Below, piece after piece: positions 54,283 through 62,168 of a stretch of 64,000 bases of DNA; positions within the stretch are counted from its first letter, which is position 1; each line of letters starts with the position of its first letter. The stretch is from Micromonospora terminaliae (GTDB lineage: Bacteria; Actinomycetota; Actinomycetes; Mycobacteriales; Micromonosporaceae), in assembly GCF_009671205.1 (NCBI RefSeq), contig NZ_CP045309.1, positions 868,001-932,000 on the forward strand, read 5' to 3'. Made by a program: the position numbers and the translations under genes. A model generated the notes under the pieces. It searched no databases. It had not been told where the DNA came from and was given only the letters and a program-made list of their open reading frames with translations.

Positions 54283-55212
54283 ATGCAGCTCCATCAGCTC
54301 CGGTACTTCGTCGCGGTCGCAGAAGTACGACATTTCACCCAAGCTGCCGACCTCGTGGGCATCACGCAGCCCTCGCTGAGTAAGCAAATTCACGCGCTGG
54401 AGACCGACCTGGGGGCCCCGCTCTTCGAGCGGGTAAGGGGCAACATCGCGCTCACCGCGGCCGGCGAGGTGCTGCTGCCGTTGGCGAAGCGGATCCTCGC
54501 CGACGTGGACACCGCCACCCGCGAGGTGCAGGAGCTGGTCGGGTTGCGCCGGGGCCGCGTCCGGCTGGGCGCCACACCCAGCCTGGCCACCTCGCTGGCG
54601 CCCCCGGTGCTGCGCCGGTTCCGCGACGCCCACCCCACCGTCGACCTGCGGGTGGAGGAGGGCGGGTCCCAGGACCTGGTGCGGGACCTGCTCCGCGGCG
54701 ACCTCGACCTGGCCCTGATCATCATGCCCTCGGCCGGCACCGACCCCGGCCTGCGCGCCGACCCGATCCTGCGGGAGAGCCTGGTGGTCGCCTCGGTCGA
54801 CCCGCTACCGGCCGCCTCGGAGCGCGGCGAGGTGCGCATCGTCGACCTGCGCGACCAGCCCCTCGTGATGTTCCGCCAGGGCTACGACCTGCGCGACGCC
54901 ACCATCCAGGCGTGCCGGGAGGCCGGCTTCGAGCCGACCCTCTCGGTGGACGGCGGGGAACTGGACGCCGTGCTCAGCTTCGTCGAGGCCGGGCTCGGCG
55001 CGGCCCTGGTGCCCGGCATCGCGGTCACCCGCCGGCCGGGCATCCGGGTCACCCGGCTCGTTCCGCCCGGCGTCCGCCGGACCATCGCGGTGGCCCGCCG
55101 CCGCGACGTGGTGCCCACCCACGCGGGCCGCGAGCTGCGCCGCATCCTGCTGGAGTACGTCCACGACGCCACCGCCGCCGACCAGCTCCCCGCCGGAGTG
55201 GAACCCCTCTAG
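54283..55212 (+). CDS. LysR-family transcriptional regulator, divergent to sdhCAB
   Basis: 309 residues. The N-terminal winged HTH is MQLHQLRYFVAVAEVRHFTQAADLVGITQPSLSKQIHALETDLGAPLFER, a canonical LysR head. A linker helix (about 60-90) leads to the two-lobed effector domain (RVRLGATPSLATSLAPPVLRRF, DLDLALIIMP, EAGLGAALVPG). Its effector is unknown. Divergent orientation 77 bp from sdhC and a T-N11-A palindrome in between suggest control of the sdh operon, perhaps by a TCA-cycle acid. The start is probably leaderless. The 3' end overlaps the convergent hrpA by 4 nt. Confidence 0.93.
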   Translation: MQLHQLRYFVAVAEVRHFTQAADLVGITQPSLSKQIHALETDLGAPLFERVRGNIALTAAGEVLLPLAKRILADVDTATREVQELVGLRRGRVRLGATPSLATSLAPPVLRRFRDAHPTVDLRVEEGGSQDLVRDLLRGDLDLALIIMPSAGTDPGLRADPILRESLVVASVDPLPAASERGEVRIVDLRDQPLVMFRQGYDLRDATIQACREAGFEPTLSVDGGELDAVLSFVEAGLGAALVPGIAVTRRPGIRVTRLVPPGVRRTIAVARRRDVVPTHAGRELRRILLEYVHDATAADQLPAGVEPL

Positions 55213-58200
55213 CGGCCCTCGGCCTCGTCCATGGCGCGGTAGATGCGCTGCTCCGACACCGGGTACGGGGTGCCGAGCGCCTGGGCGAACACGTTCACCC
55301 GCAGCTCCTCGATCATCCAGCGGATCTGCCGGACGGCCGCGGACTGCCGCTTCGCGGGCGGCAGCGCGGCCAGCATGTCCTGGTACTCCTTCTGCACGAC
55401 GGCGATCCGGTCCTGCTGAGACTTGTCCCGTTGCGGGTTGCCGGGCAGCCGGTCCAGCCGCCGCTCGATGGCGGTCAGGTAGCGCAGCAGGTCGGGCAGG
55501 CGGGCGTACCCGGCCTCAGTGATGAAGCCCTTGTGCACGAGCCCGCCGAGCTGGGTGCGGATGTCGGCCAGGGCGGCCACCACGGCCAGGTTCCGCGTGG
55601 CGCCGAGCCGCTGCTCGACGGCGTACGCGGCGGCGAGCACCTGCCGCACCCGGCCCATCACCTCGACGACGGTGTCGACCAGGTCGGCACGGACCCGCTC
55701 CCGCAGGGCCGCGAAGCCGTCGGCGTCCCAGGCCGGGCCGCCCGCGTCCGCCATGAGCTTGTCGATGGCCGCGCCGGCCGCGTCCTCGATGAGCGCCGGC
55801 ACCCCGCCGTGCGGGTTGCGGGACAGCGCCAGCTTGGCCTCGTTGCTGAGCCGCCCCTGGAGGAACTTCGCGGGGGAGGGCACGGTCAGCCGGAGCAGCC
55901 GCCGGGTGCCGGCCCAGTGCGCGGCCTCCTGCTCGGCCGGGGAGTCGAACACCTTCACCCCGACGGTCGTGCCCTCGTCGACCAGGGCCGGGTACGCGGT
56001 CACCGCGTACCCGGCGCGGACCTGCTCGATGGTGCGCGGCAGGGCGCCGATGTCCCACCCGGTGAGCCCGGTGCGGGCCACGTCCGGCGCGGCGGCGGCG
56101 ACCACCTGCCGTACCTCCCGGCGCAGCTCACGTTGCAGGGCCGGCAGGTCCTTGCCCTCGGCGACCGGCTTGTCGTCCTCGCCCAGCACCCGGAAGGTGA
56201 CCCGCAGGTGCGGTGGCAGCTTGCCCACGTCCCAGGCGTCCGGCGGGACGGTGACCCCGGTCATCCGGCGCAGCTGCCGGGCGAGCGCGTCGAGGAGCGG
56301 CTCCTCGCCGGCCGGCAGCTGCGCGAGCGCCGCCCGGGCGTAGTCGGGCACCGGGACGAAGTTGCGCCGGATCGCCTTGGGCAGCGACCGGATCAGCGCG
56401 ATCACCAGTTCCTCGCGCAGGCCCGGCACCTGCCAGTCGAAGCTCTCCGCCGGCACCTGGTTGAGCAGGGGCAGCGGGATGTCCACGGTGACGCCGTCGG
56501 TCGGGGTGCCCGGGTCGAACGTGTAGGTCAGCGGCAGGGCGACCCCGTCGGCCCGCCACTCGTCCGGGTAGTCGCTCTCGTCCACCCCGCCCCGGCCGGC
56601 GTTGACCAGCAGCTCCCGGGTGAAGGTGAGCAGGTCCGGCTGCTCCCGGCGGGTCTTCTTCCACCAGGTGTCGAAGTGCCGGCCGGAGACCACGTCGGCG
56701 GGGATCCGCTGGTCGTAGAAGTGGAAGATCGTCTCGTCGTCGACCAGGATGTCCCGCCGCCGGGCGCGGTTCTCCAGCTCCTCCACCTCGGCCAGCAGGC
56801 GCTGGTTGTCCGCCCAGAACCGGTGGTGGGTCTGCCAGTCGCCCTCGACCAGGGCGTGCCGGATGAACAGCTCCCGGCTCAGCGCCGGGTCGATCCGGCC
56901 GAAGTTGACTTTGCGGGAGGTGACGATCGGGATGCCGTAGAGGGTGACCTTCTCGTAGGCCATCACGGCGGCCTGCTTCTTCTCCCAGTGCGGCTCGCTG
57001 TAGCTGCGCTTCACCAGGTGCTGGGCGAGCGGCTCGACCCACTCGGGCTCGACCCGGCCGGCCACCCGGCCCCAGAGCCGGGAGGTCTCCACCAGCTCGG
57101 CGGCCATCACCCAGCGCGGCGGCTTCTTGAACAGCGCCGAGCCGGGGAAGATCGCGAACTTCGCCCCGCGCGCGCCCAGGTACTCGTGCTTCTGCGCGTC
57201 CTTGAGCCCGAGGTGGGAGAGCAGGCCGGGCAGCAGGGACTGGTGCACCTTCGGGGTGTCGATCTCCTCGGGCAGGTCCGCGCCGCCGGCGCGCCGGCCC
57301 TCACCCTTGTCCGAGGTACGCAGCACCTGGCGGAGCTGGCTGACGATGTCCTGCCACTCGCGTACCCGCAGGTAGTTGAGGTACTCCGCCTTGCACATCC
57401 GGCGGAACGCGCTGGAGGACAGCGCCCGCTGCTGCTCGCGCAGGTAACGCCACAGGTTCAGGTACGCGACGAAGTCCGACTCCTTGTCGGCGAACCGGGC
57501 GTGCGCCTGGTCGGCCTGGGCCTGCTTGTCCACCGGCCGCTCGCGCGGGTCCTGGATGGACAGCGCGGCCGCGATGACGATCACCTCGGTGGCGCAGCCG
57601 TTGCGCTCGCCCTCCAGGACCATCCGGGCCAGCCGAGGGTCGACCGGGAGCTGGGCCAGCCGGCGGCCGAGCGCGGTGAGCCGCTTCTCCGGGTCGGTCT
57701 CGGCCGGGTTCAACGCCCCCAGTTCGTGCAGCAGGTTCACGCCGTCGGTGACGTTGCGCCGGTCCGGTGGGTCGATGAACGGGAACGCCGCGATGTCGCC
57801 CAGCCCGATCGAGGTCATCTGGAGGATGACGGAGGCCAGGTTGGTGCGCAGGATCTCCGGGTCGGTGAACTCGGGCCGGTTCTCGAAGTCCTGCTCGTCG
57901 TAGAGGCGGATGCAGATGCCGTCCGAGGTGCGCCCGCAGCGCCCCTTGCGCTGGTTGGCGCTGGCCTGGGAGACCGGCTCGATGGGCAGCCGCTGCACCT
58001 TGAGCCGGCTGGAGTAGCGGGAGATCCGGGCCGTGCCCGGGTCCACCACGTACTTGATGCCGGGGACGGTCAGCGAGGTCTCCGCGACGTTGGTGGCGAG
58101 CACCACCCGGCGCCCGGCGTGCGGGGCGAAGACCCGGTGCTGCTCGGCCGTGGAGAGCCGGGCGTAGAGGGGGAGGATCTCGGTGCCGAGCAGGGAGCGC

Positions 58201-59204
58201 TTCTTCTGCACCAGCTTGCCGAGCGCGTCGGCGGTGTCCCGGATCTCCCGCTCGCCGCTGAGGAAGACCAGGATGTCGCCGGGGCCCTCGGCGGCCAGTT
58301 CCTCGACCGCGTCGCCGATGGCCTGGATCTGGTCCCGGACGTTCTCCTCGTCGCCGTCGTCCTCCTCCTCGGCCTCGACGACCTCGACCAGCGGCCGGTA
58401 GCGCACCTCCACCGGGTAGGTCCGACCGGACACCTCGACGACCGGCGCGGGGTTGCCCTCGGCGTCGGCGAAGTGCTTCGCGAACCGGTCGGTCTCGATG
58501 GTCGCCGAGGTGATGAGCACCTTGAGGTCGGGGCGGCGGGGCAGGAGTTGCCGGAGGTAGCCGAGGATGAAGTCGATGTTGAGGCTGCGCTCGTGCGCCT
58601 CGTCGATGATCAACGTGTCGTACTGGCGCAGCATCCGGTCGGTCTGCAGTTCGGCCAGCAGGATGCCGTCGGTCATCAGCTTGACCAGGCTGTTCTCGCC
58701 GACCTGGTCGGTGAAGCGCACCTTGTAGCCGACCACGTCGCCGAGCTCGGTGCCCAGTTCCTCGGCGATCCGGTCCGCCACCGTCCGGGCGGCGAGCCGG
58801 CGCGGCTGGGTGTGGCCGATCAGCCCGGTGACGCCGCGGCCCAGCTCCAGGCAGATCTTGGGCAGCTGGGTGGTCTTGCCGGAGCCCGTCTCGCCGGCCA
58901 CGATCACCACCTGGTGGTCGCGGATGGCCGCGGCGATGTCGTCCTTTCGCTCGCTGACCGGCAGCTGCGCCGGATAGGTGATCGCCGGTACGGCGGCCCG
59001 CCGGGCGGCCAGCCGCGCCTCGGCCCGGGCCACGTCGGCCGCGATCTCGGTCAGCGCCGACTCCCGCCGCTGCGGGTCGCGCAGCCTGCGTACCCCGTCC
59101 AGCCGCCGCTGGAGCCGGCGCTGGTCGCGGAACATCAGGGCAGGGAGGCGGCGGTGCAGGTCGCGGGCGGTCTCGGGTGCGGCGGGTACGGCTGGATTCT
59201 GCAT
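55209..59204 (-). CDS. hrpA: ATP-dependent RNA helicase HrpA
   Basis: 1331 residues, the usual length of HrpA. The DEAH core has GETGSGKTTQLPKICLELGRG (Walker A), IIDEAHERSLNIDFILGYL and LITSATIETDRFAKHFA. It continues with LVFLSGEREIRDTADAL, ATNVAETSLTVPGIKYVVDPG and QRKGRCGRTSDGICIRLY. HA2 and OB-like domains follow, then the long HrpA-specific C-terminal region (DUF3418, PLTYTFDPGTPTDGVTVDIPLPLLNQV). It unwinds RNA and acts in mRNA processing or ribosome rescue. I prefer the ATG at 59204 to an earlier GTG at 59231, because a TATCCT box lies 10 nt before it. The gene converges on lysR with a 4-nt overlap. Confidence 0.95.
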   Translation of the reverse strand: MQNPAVPAAPETARDLHRRLPALMFRDQRRLQRRLDGVRRLRDPQRRESALTEIAADVARAEARLAARRAAVPAITYPAQLPVSERKDDIAAAIRDHQVVIVAGETGSGKTTQLPKICLELGRGVTGLIGHTQPRRLAARTVADRIAEELGTELGDVVGYKVRFTDQVGENSLVKLMTDGILLAELQTDRMLRQYDTLIIDEAHERSLNIDFILGYLRQLLPRRPDLKVLITSATIETDRFAKHFADAEGNPAPVVEVSGRTYPVEVRYRPLVEVVEAEEEDDGDEENVRDQIQAIGDAVEELAAEGPGDILVFLSGEREIRDTADALGKLVQKKRSLLGTEILPLYARLSTAEQHRVFAPHAGRRVVLATNVAETSLTVPGIKYVVDPGTARISRYSSRLKVQRLPIEPVSQASANQRKGRCGRTSDGICIRLYDEQDFENRPEFTDPEILRTNLASVILQMTSIGLGDIAAFPFIDPPDRRNVTDGVNLLHELGALNPAETDPEKRLTALGRRLAQLPVDPRLARMVLEGERNGCATEVIVIAAALSIQDPRERPVDKQAQADQAHARFADKESDFVAYLNLWRYLREQQRALSSSAFRRMCKAEYLNYLRVREWQDIVSQLRQVLRTSDKGEGRRAGGADLPEEIDTPKVHQSLLPGLLSHLGLKDAQKHEYLGARGAKFAIFPGSALFKKPPRWVMAAELVETSRLWGRVAGRVEPEWVEPLAQHLVKRSYSEPHWEKKQAAVMAYEKVTLYGIPIVTSRKVNFGRIDPALSRELFIRHALVEGDWQTHHRFWADNQRLLAEVEELENRARRRDILVDDETIFHFYDQRIPADVVSGRHFDTWWKKTRREQPDLLTFTRELLVNAGRGGVDESDYPDEWRADGVALPLTYTFDPGTPTDGVTVDIPLPLLNQVPAESFDWQVPGLREELVIALIRSLPKAIRRNFVPVPDYARAALAQLPAGEEPLLDALARQLRRMTGVTVPPDAWDVGKLPPHLRVTFRVLGEDDKPVAEGKDLPALQRELRREVRQVVAAAAPDVARTGLTGWDIGALPRTIEQVRAGYAVTAYPALVDEGTTVGVKVFDSPAEQEAAHWAGTRRLLRLTVPSPAKFLQGRLSNEAKLALSRNPHGGVPALIEDAAGAAIDKLMADAGGPAWDADGFAALRERVRADLVDTVVEVMGRVRQVLAAAYAVEQRLGATRNLAVVAALADIRTQLGGLVHKGFITEAGYARLPDLLRYLTAIERRLDRLPGNPQRDKSQQDRIAVVQKEYQDMLAALPPAKRQSAAVRQIRWMIEELRVNVFAQALGTPYPVSEQRIYRAMDEAEGR

Positions 59205-59304
59205 GTCGTCGACAAGGATAGGCAGGCGCACGGCGCAGCGCCCCCGGGTTACCGGCCGCCGCGGCTCCCCGCGCGCCCTCCCAGGTCGTCGCGGGTGGCC
59301 CGGC

Positions 59305-59310
59305 TAGAGT
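59305..59310 (+). promoter_or_regulatory. Candidate -10 (TAGAGT) for the deaminase gene
   Basis: TAGAGT lies 32 nt before the ATG at 59343 in the divergent spacer with hrpA. No convincing -35 is seen. Confidence 0.4.
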
Positions 59311-59342
59311 TTCCGCCGAGGCGAGGTCGACGACGGGACGGG

Positions 59343-59819
59343 ATGATCATGCGCGACACCGACCGGGCGCTGGTGCAGGCCGCGATGGCCGTCGCCAAGC
59401 TGCGCTGCCGCAGCGACAACCACACCGTGGCGGCCGCCGCGCGGTCCACGGACGGCCGGGTCTTCAGCGGCGTGAACGTCTACCACTTCACCGGCGGACC
59501 GTGCGCCGAGGTGGTGGCCATCGGCGCCGCGGCCACCCAGGGCGCGGGGGACCTGGAGACCATCGTGGCGGTGGGGGACCGCGGGCGGGGCGTCATCCCG
59601 CCGTGCGGCCGGTGCCGGCAGGTGCTGCTCGACTACTTCCCGTCGATCCGGGTGATCGTCGGCCCGCCGGACGCGCTGCGCGCGGTCCCGGTGGCCGATC
59701 TGCTCCCCGAGACGTACGTCTGGGCGGACCACCAGGTGGAGGTCCCGGTCGGGCCGCCGCGCACCGGCGTGTGGCCGATGCCCGTGGTGCCGGGCAGCCG
59801 CCAGGCCGCCGAGGACTGA
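59343..59819 (+). CDS. Cytidine-deaminase-fold protein, blasticidin-S-deaminase-like
   Basis: 158 residues (156 if the ATG at 59349 is used, which has better Shine-Dalgarno spacing). The zinc site is intact: GPCAEVVAIGAAA supplies Cys and the catalytic Glu, and PPCGRCRQVLLDYFP the two Cys. All three ligands are Cys as in cytidine deaminases, which are usually about 130 residues. The stretches GVNVYHFTGGPCAE, GDRGRGVIPPCGRCRQVLLD and LLPETYVW match the blasticidin-S deaminase of Aspergillus, as I remember it, more closely than typical Cdd. The 30-residue tail after the deaminase domain is Pro-rich. It could detoxify a nucleoside antibiotic or salvage cytidine. Confidence 0.85.
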   Translation: MIMRDTDRALVQAAMAVAKLRCRSDNHTVAAAARSTDGRVFSGVNVYHFTGGPCAEVVAIGAAATQGAGDLETIVAVGDRGRGVIPPCGRCRQVLLDYFPSIRVIVGPPDALRAVPVADLLPETYVWADHQVEVPVGPPRTGVWPMPVVPGSRQAAED

Positions 59820-59860
59820 CACCCTCCGCGGGAGCGGTCCGGCATCTCTTGCGGCGCTTC

Positions 59861-59872
59861 TACAACGTTGTA
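59861..59872 (+). promoter_or_regulatory. LacI-like operator TACAACGTTGTA
   Basis: A perfect 12-bp palindrome with a central CG, the form bound by LacI-family repressors. It lies 34 nt before the PhyH-like gene, between a weak TTGCGG (59849-59854) and TAATAC (59871-59876), so a bound repressor would block the promoter. No LacI gene lies within the window. Confidence 0.5.
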
Positions 59873-59905
59873 ATACTCGGGTCGTCGCCCTGACGAGGAG
59901 GCCCG

Positions 59906-60736
59906 ATGACATCGCAGCTGACCGAGGACGAGACCCCCGTCGAGGCCCTCGGCGACCTCTACCGCGACGGCATCACCGCCTGCCGCGGCGCCTTCGGGGT
60001 CGACTGGGTCGCGCGGGTCGACGAGGACATCGACGCCGCGTTCCGGGAGGCCCGGTCCCGGCCCGACGGCGCGGTCGGCCGGGGCCCCGAGCGGTGGTAC
60101 GTCGAGATCCACCCGGAGCAGCTGCGCGGCTTCGTCGACCTGGTCACCCACCCGTGGGTGGTGTCGGTGTGCCGGGCGGTGCTGGGGCCCGACTACGAGA
60201 TCGTCGAGCTGGGCTTCGACATCCCGTTCCCCGGCGCGAAGACGCAGCCGTGGCACCGGGACTTTCCCATGCCCGAGGAGACCCGCCTGCGGCGGCGGCT
60301 CACCTCGCTGGCGTTCAACCTCACCACGGTGGACACCGTGGAGGAGATGGGGCCGTTCGAGATCGCGCCGGGCACCCAGTGGGACGACGGGCGCGACTTC
60401 GACCACGAGATGTTCCCGCCGAAGGACCGGTACCCCCGCTACGAGGCCCGTGCCGTCCGCAAGTACCCGAAGCGCGGCGACATCTCGGCCCGCTCGGCGC
60501 TCACCATCCACCGGGGCACCCCGAACGTCAGCCGGCTGGCCCGGCCCGTACTGGTGCTCGGCGTCGACGCGCCGGGCGCGGGCAACGCCGCCCACCACGA
60601 CATGGCGGTCACCCGGGACTACTGGGCAGGCCTGCCGGAGCTGGTCCGGGCGCACCTGCACTGCCCCGTGGTCGACACCCTCGTGCCGATCCGGCAGAAG
60701 CACACCATCGAGGGCCTCGTGATGGGCGGGGACTGA
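59906..60736 (+). CDS. Phytanoyl-CoA dioxygenase (PhyH) family protein
   Basis: 276 residues of the 2-oxoglutarate/Fe(II) oxygenase fold. The iron ligands are His and Asp in QPWHRDFPMPEE and a later His in ALTIHRGTPNVS. An Arg nearby (SRLARPVLV) would bind 2-oxoglutarate. LRRRLTSLAFNLTTVDTVEEMGPFEIAPGTQ is the central barrel strand pattern. Substrate unknown. Relatives hydroxylate lipids, amino acids or antibiotics. GAGGAGG precedes the ATG. A LacI-type palindrome sits at its promoter. It converges on the YciI-like gene with a 10-nt gap. Confidence 0.8.
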   Translation: MTSQLTEDETPVEALGDLYRDGITACRGAFGVDWVARVDEDIDAAFREARSRPDGAVGRGPERWYVEIHPEQLRGFVDLVTHPWVVSVCRAVLGPDYEIVELGFDIPFPGAKTQPWHRDFPMPEETRLRRRLTSLAFNLTTVDTVEEMGPFEIAPGTQWDDGRDFDHEMFPPKDRYPRYEARAVRKYPKRGDISARSALTIHRGTPNVSRLARPVLVLGVDAPGAGNAAHHDMAVTRDYWAGLPELVRAHLHCPVVDTLVPIRQKHTIEGLVMGGD

Positions 60737-60746
60737 GGGCGGGCGG

Positions 60747-61106
60747 TCAGTCGCCCGCGGCGGCCTCCAGCATCGAGCGGGGCACCGGCACCTGCTCGAA
60801 GCGCACGTTGCCCTCCGGCACCATCCAGCTCAGCACCTGCGCCTGCAGCCGCCCGGCGCGGACGGCGGGATCGTTCGCGTAGAGCTCGCGGGCCATCTGC
60901 GGGTCGACCGAGAGCACGGCGATGCCGCGGATCCGCTCGTCGTCCCCGCCGAGGAAGGGACCGGCCGCGAGTACGGCGCCCTGCTCGGCCAGCCCGGCCT
61001 GGTGGGCCAGGTGCGCGTCCTGGAGCCGGTCGAGCGCGTCCTGGGGCAGGTCGGGCGCGTCGTCCGGCCGGACCAGGAGCACCACGGTGTGCTGGTCGAA
61101 TCGCAT
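60747..61106 (-). CDS. YciI-like protein
   Basis: 119 residues. VVLLVRPDDAPDLPQDALDRLQDAHLAHQAGLAEQGAVLAAGPFLGGDDERIRGIAVLSV and then AVRAGRLQAQVLSWMV follow the YCII-related ferredoxin-like fold. The helix carrying Asp-Ala-His-Leu and the AGPF strand are typical. Biochemical role unknown. The family has been linked to small-molecule lyase or dehalogenase-like activity. It starts 5 nt after the MerR-family regulator on the same strand, so the two form an operon and the regulator may sense the YciI substrate. Confidence 0.8.
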   Translation of the reverse strand: MRFDQHTVVLLVRPDDAPDLPQDALDRLQDAHLAHQAGLAEQGAVLAAGPFLGGDDERIRGIAVLSVDPQMARELYANDPAVRAGRLQAQVLSWMVPEGNVRFEQVPVPRSMLEAAAGD

Positions 61107-61111
61107 GCCCT

Positions 61112-62044
61112 TCAGGGTAGGGGCTGCCGGGCCCGCAGCGCCCGGATCGACCAGTCGAGCACCGGCGTCAGGCTCTCCGGCGCCGGCCAGCCGTTCACCA
61201 CCGAGAGCAGCCGCAGATAGCGCTCCCGGCGGGGGTCGTCGGCGGCCTCCAGCCGGTCCAGCAGCCGCCGCCGCAGGCCGGCGTCGTCCGGGCGGCCGCA
61301 GAGCAGCGCGTACCGGCTCGTGGCCGCCGCGACGATCCCGTCGGCCCCGGGTGCGGCCGGGTCGACGCCGGCCGCCAGCGCCGCGGCGACCTCCTCCCGG
61401 ACCACGGCCACCGCGTCCCGGCGGACGCCCGGCACGCCGGCCCGGTCGGCCGCGTGCTGCTCCGCCACCCGCCGCAGGCCGGCGCGGAAGTCCGCGTCGA
61501 GGGTCAGTTCGGCCAGCTCCACCCAGGCCTCGACCTGCTCGTCGGTCGGGTCGTCGGGCAGCTCGGGGGTGAGCGACCGGCGGATCCCCGCGAACCCCGG
61601 CTCGGCCAGGCCGGCGAACGCCGCGTCGAGGAACTCGTCGACCAGCCGCCGCCGCTCCGCCTCGGCGAGCCCGGCCAGCCGGTGCAGGAGGTCGGCCTGA
61701 GCGGCGGTGGACCCCCGCCGGGCCACCACGGTGAGCACCGCGCGGCGCAGCCGCAGCAGCCGGATCTGGGTGGCCAGGGCGTCGGCGTGTGCCGCGGCGA
61801 CCTCGGGCAGCCCGACCTCCCGCTCCACCACCCGGCGCACCGTCGGCAGGTCGACGCCGAGCTCCCGCAGGGTCCGCACCAGTTCCAGGCGGGCCAGGGC
61901 GGCCGGGCCGTAGCGGCGGTGCCCGGTCGGGCCGCGGCCGGACGGCGGCACGATCCCGCGGTCGGACCAGAAGCGGATCGTCTTCACCGGCAGCCCGGTC
62001 CGCCGGGCCAGGTCACCGATCGAGTAGTAGGTCGCACCGTCCAT
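61112..62044 (-). CDS. MerR-family transcriptional regulator with long effector domain
   Basis: 310 residues. YYSIGDLARRTGLPVKTIRFWSDRGIVPPSGRGPTGHRRYG is the MerR winged HTH, with the usual Ile-Arg-Phe-Trp variation. A dimerisation helix (about 75-110) leads to an Ala/Arg-rich helical C-terminal domain of about 200 residues, which lacks the cysteines of metal sensors. It likely responds to an organic ligand. The ATG at 62044 was chosen because the HTH begins at residue 6 or so from it and GGGTGGGC precedes it. The operon partner is the YciI-like gene 5 nt downstream. It is divergent from the fec genes. Confidence 0.85.
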   Translation of the reverse strand: MDGATYYSIGDLARRTGLPVKTIRFWSDRGIVPPSGRGPTGHRRYGPAALARLELVRTLRELGVDLPTVRRVVEREVGLPEVAAAHADALATQIRLLRLRRAVLTVVARRGSTAAQADLLHRLAGLAEAERRRLVDEFLDAAFAGLAEPGFAGIRRSLTPELPDDPTDEQVEAWVELAELTLDADFRAGLRRVAEQHAADRAGVPGVRRDAVAVVREEVAAALAAGVDPAAPGADGIVAAATSRYALLCGRPDDAGLRRRLLDRLEAADDPRRERYLRLLSVVNGWPAPESLTPVLDWSIRALRARQPLP

Positions 62045-62103
62045 GCCGCCCACCCTGCCGCCTCCCCCCGGTGGAGGCGCAACCCGCACATCGACAAAGC
62101 CGA

Positions 62104-62147
62104 GTTAGGTCTGCCTAACCAGCTCGGTTAAGGTAAGGCGTACCTAA
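62104..62147 (+). promoter_or_regulatory. Two iron-box-like operators (DmdR/IdeR type)
   Basis: Site 1 (62104-62119) is GTTAGG-TCTG-CCTAAC, a perfect inverted repeat. Site 2 (62129-62147) is TAAGGTAAGGCGTACCTAA, matching 15 of 19 positions of the IdeR/DmdR1 iron box (TTAGGTTAGGCTAACCTAA) by my count. They lie 20-65 nt before the first permease gene, so iron-replete repressor would shut the operon. Confidence 0.8.
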
Positions 62148-62168
62148 TCCGAGAGGCGAGCACCCCCT

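Noticed and set aside
54912..59342. A very long open frame antisense to hrpA, in frame with the deaminase gene
   Set aside because: In very GC-rich DNA the antisense of a real gene is often stop-free. Its sequence has no domain pattern and is Arg/Pro/His-rich. Only the last 158 codons are real.
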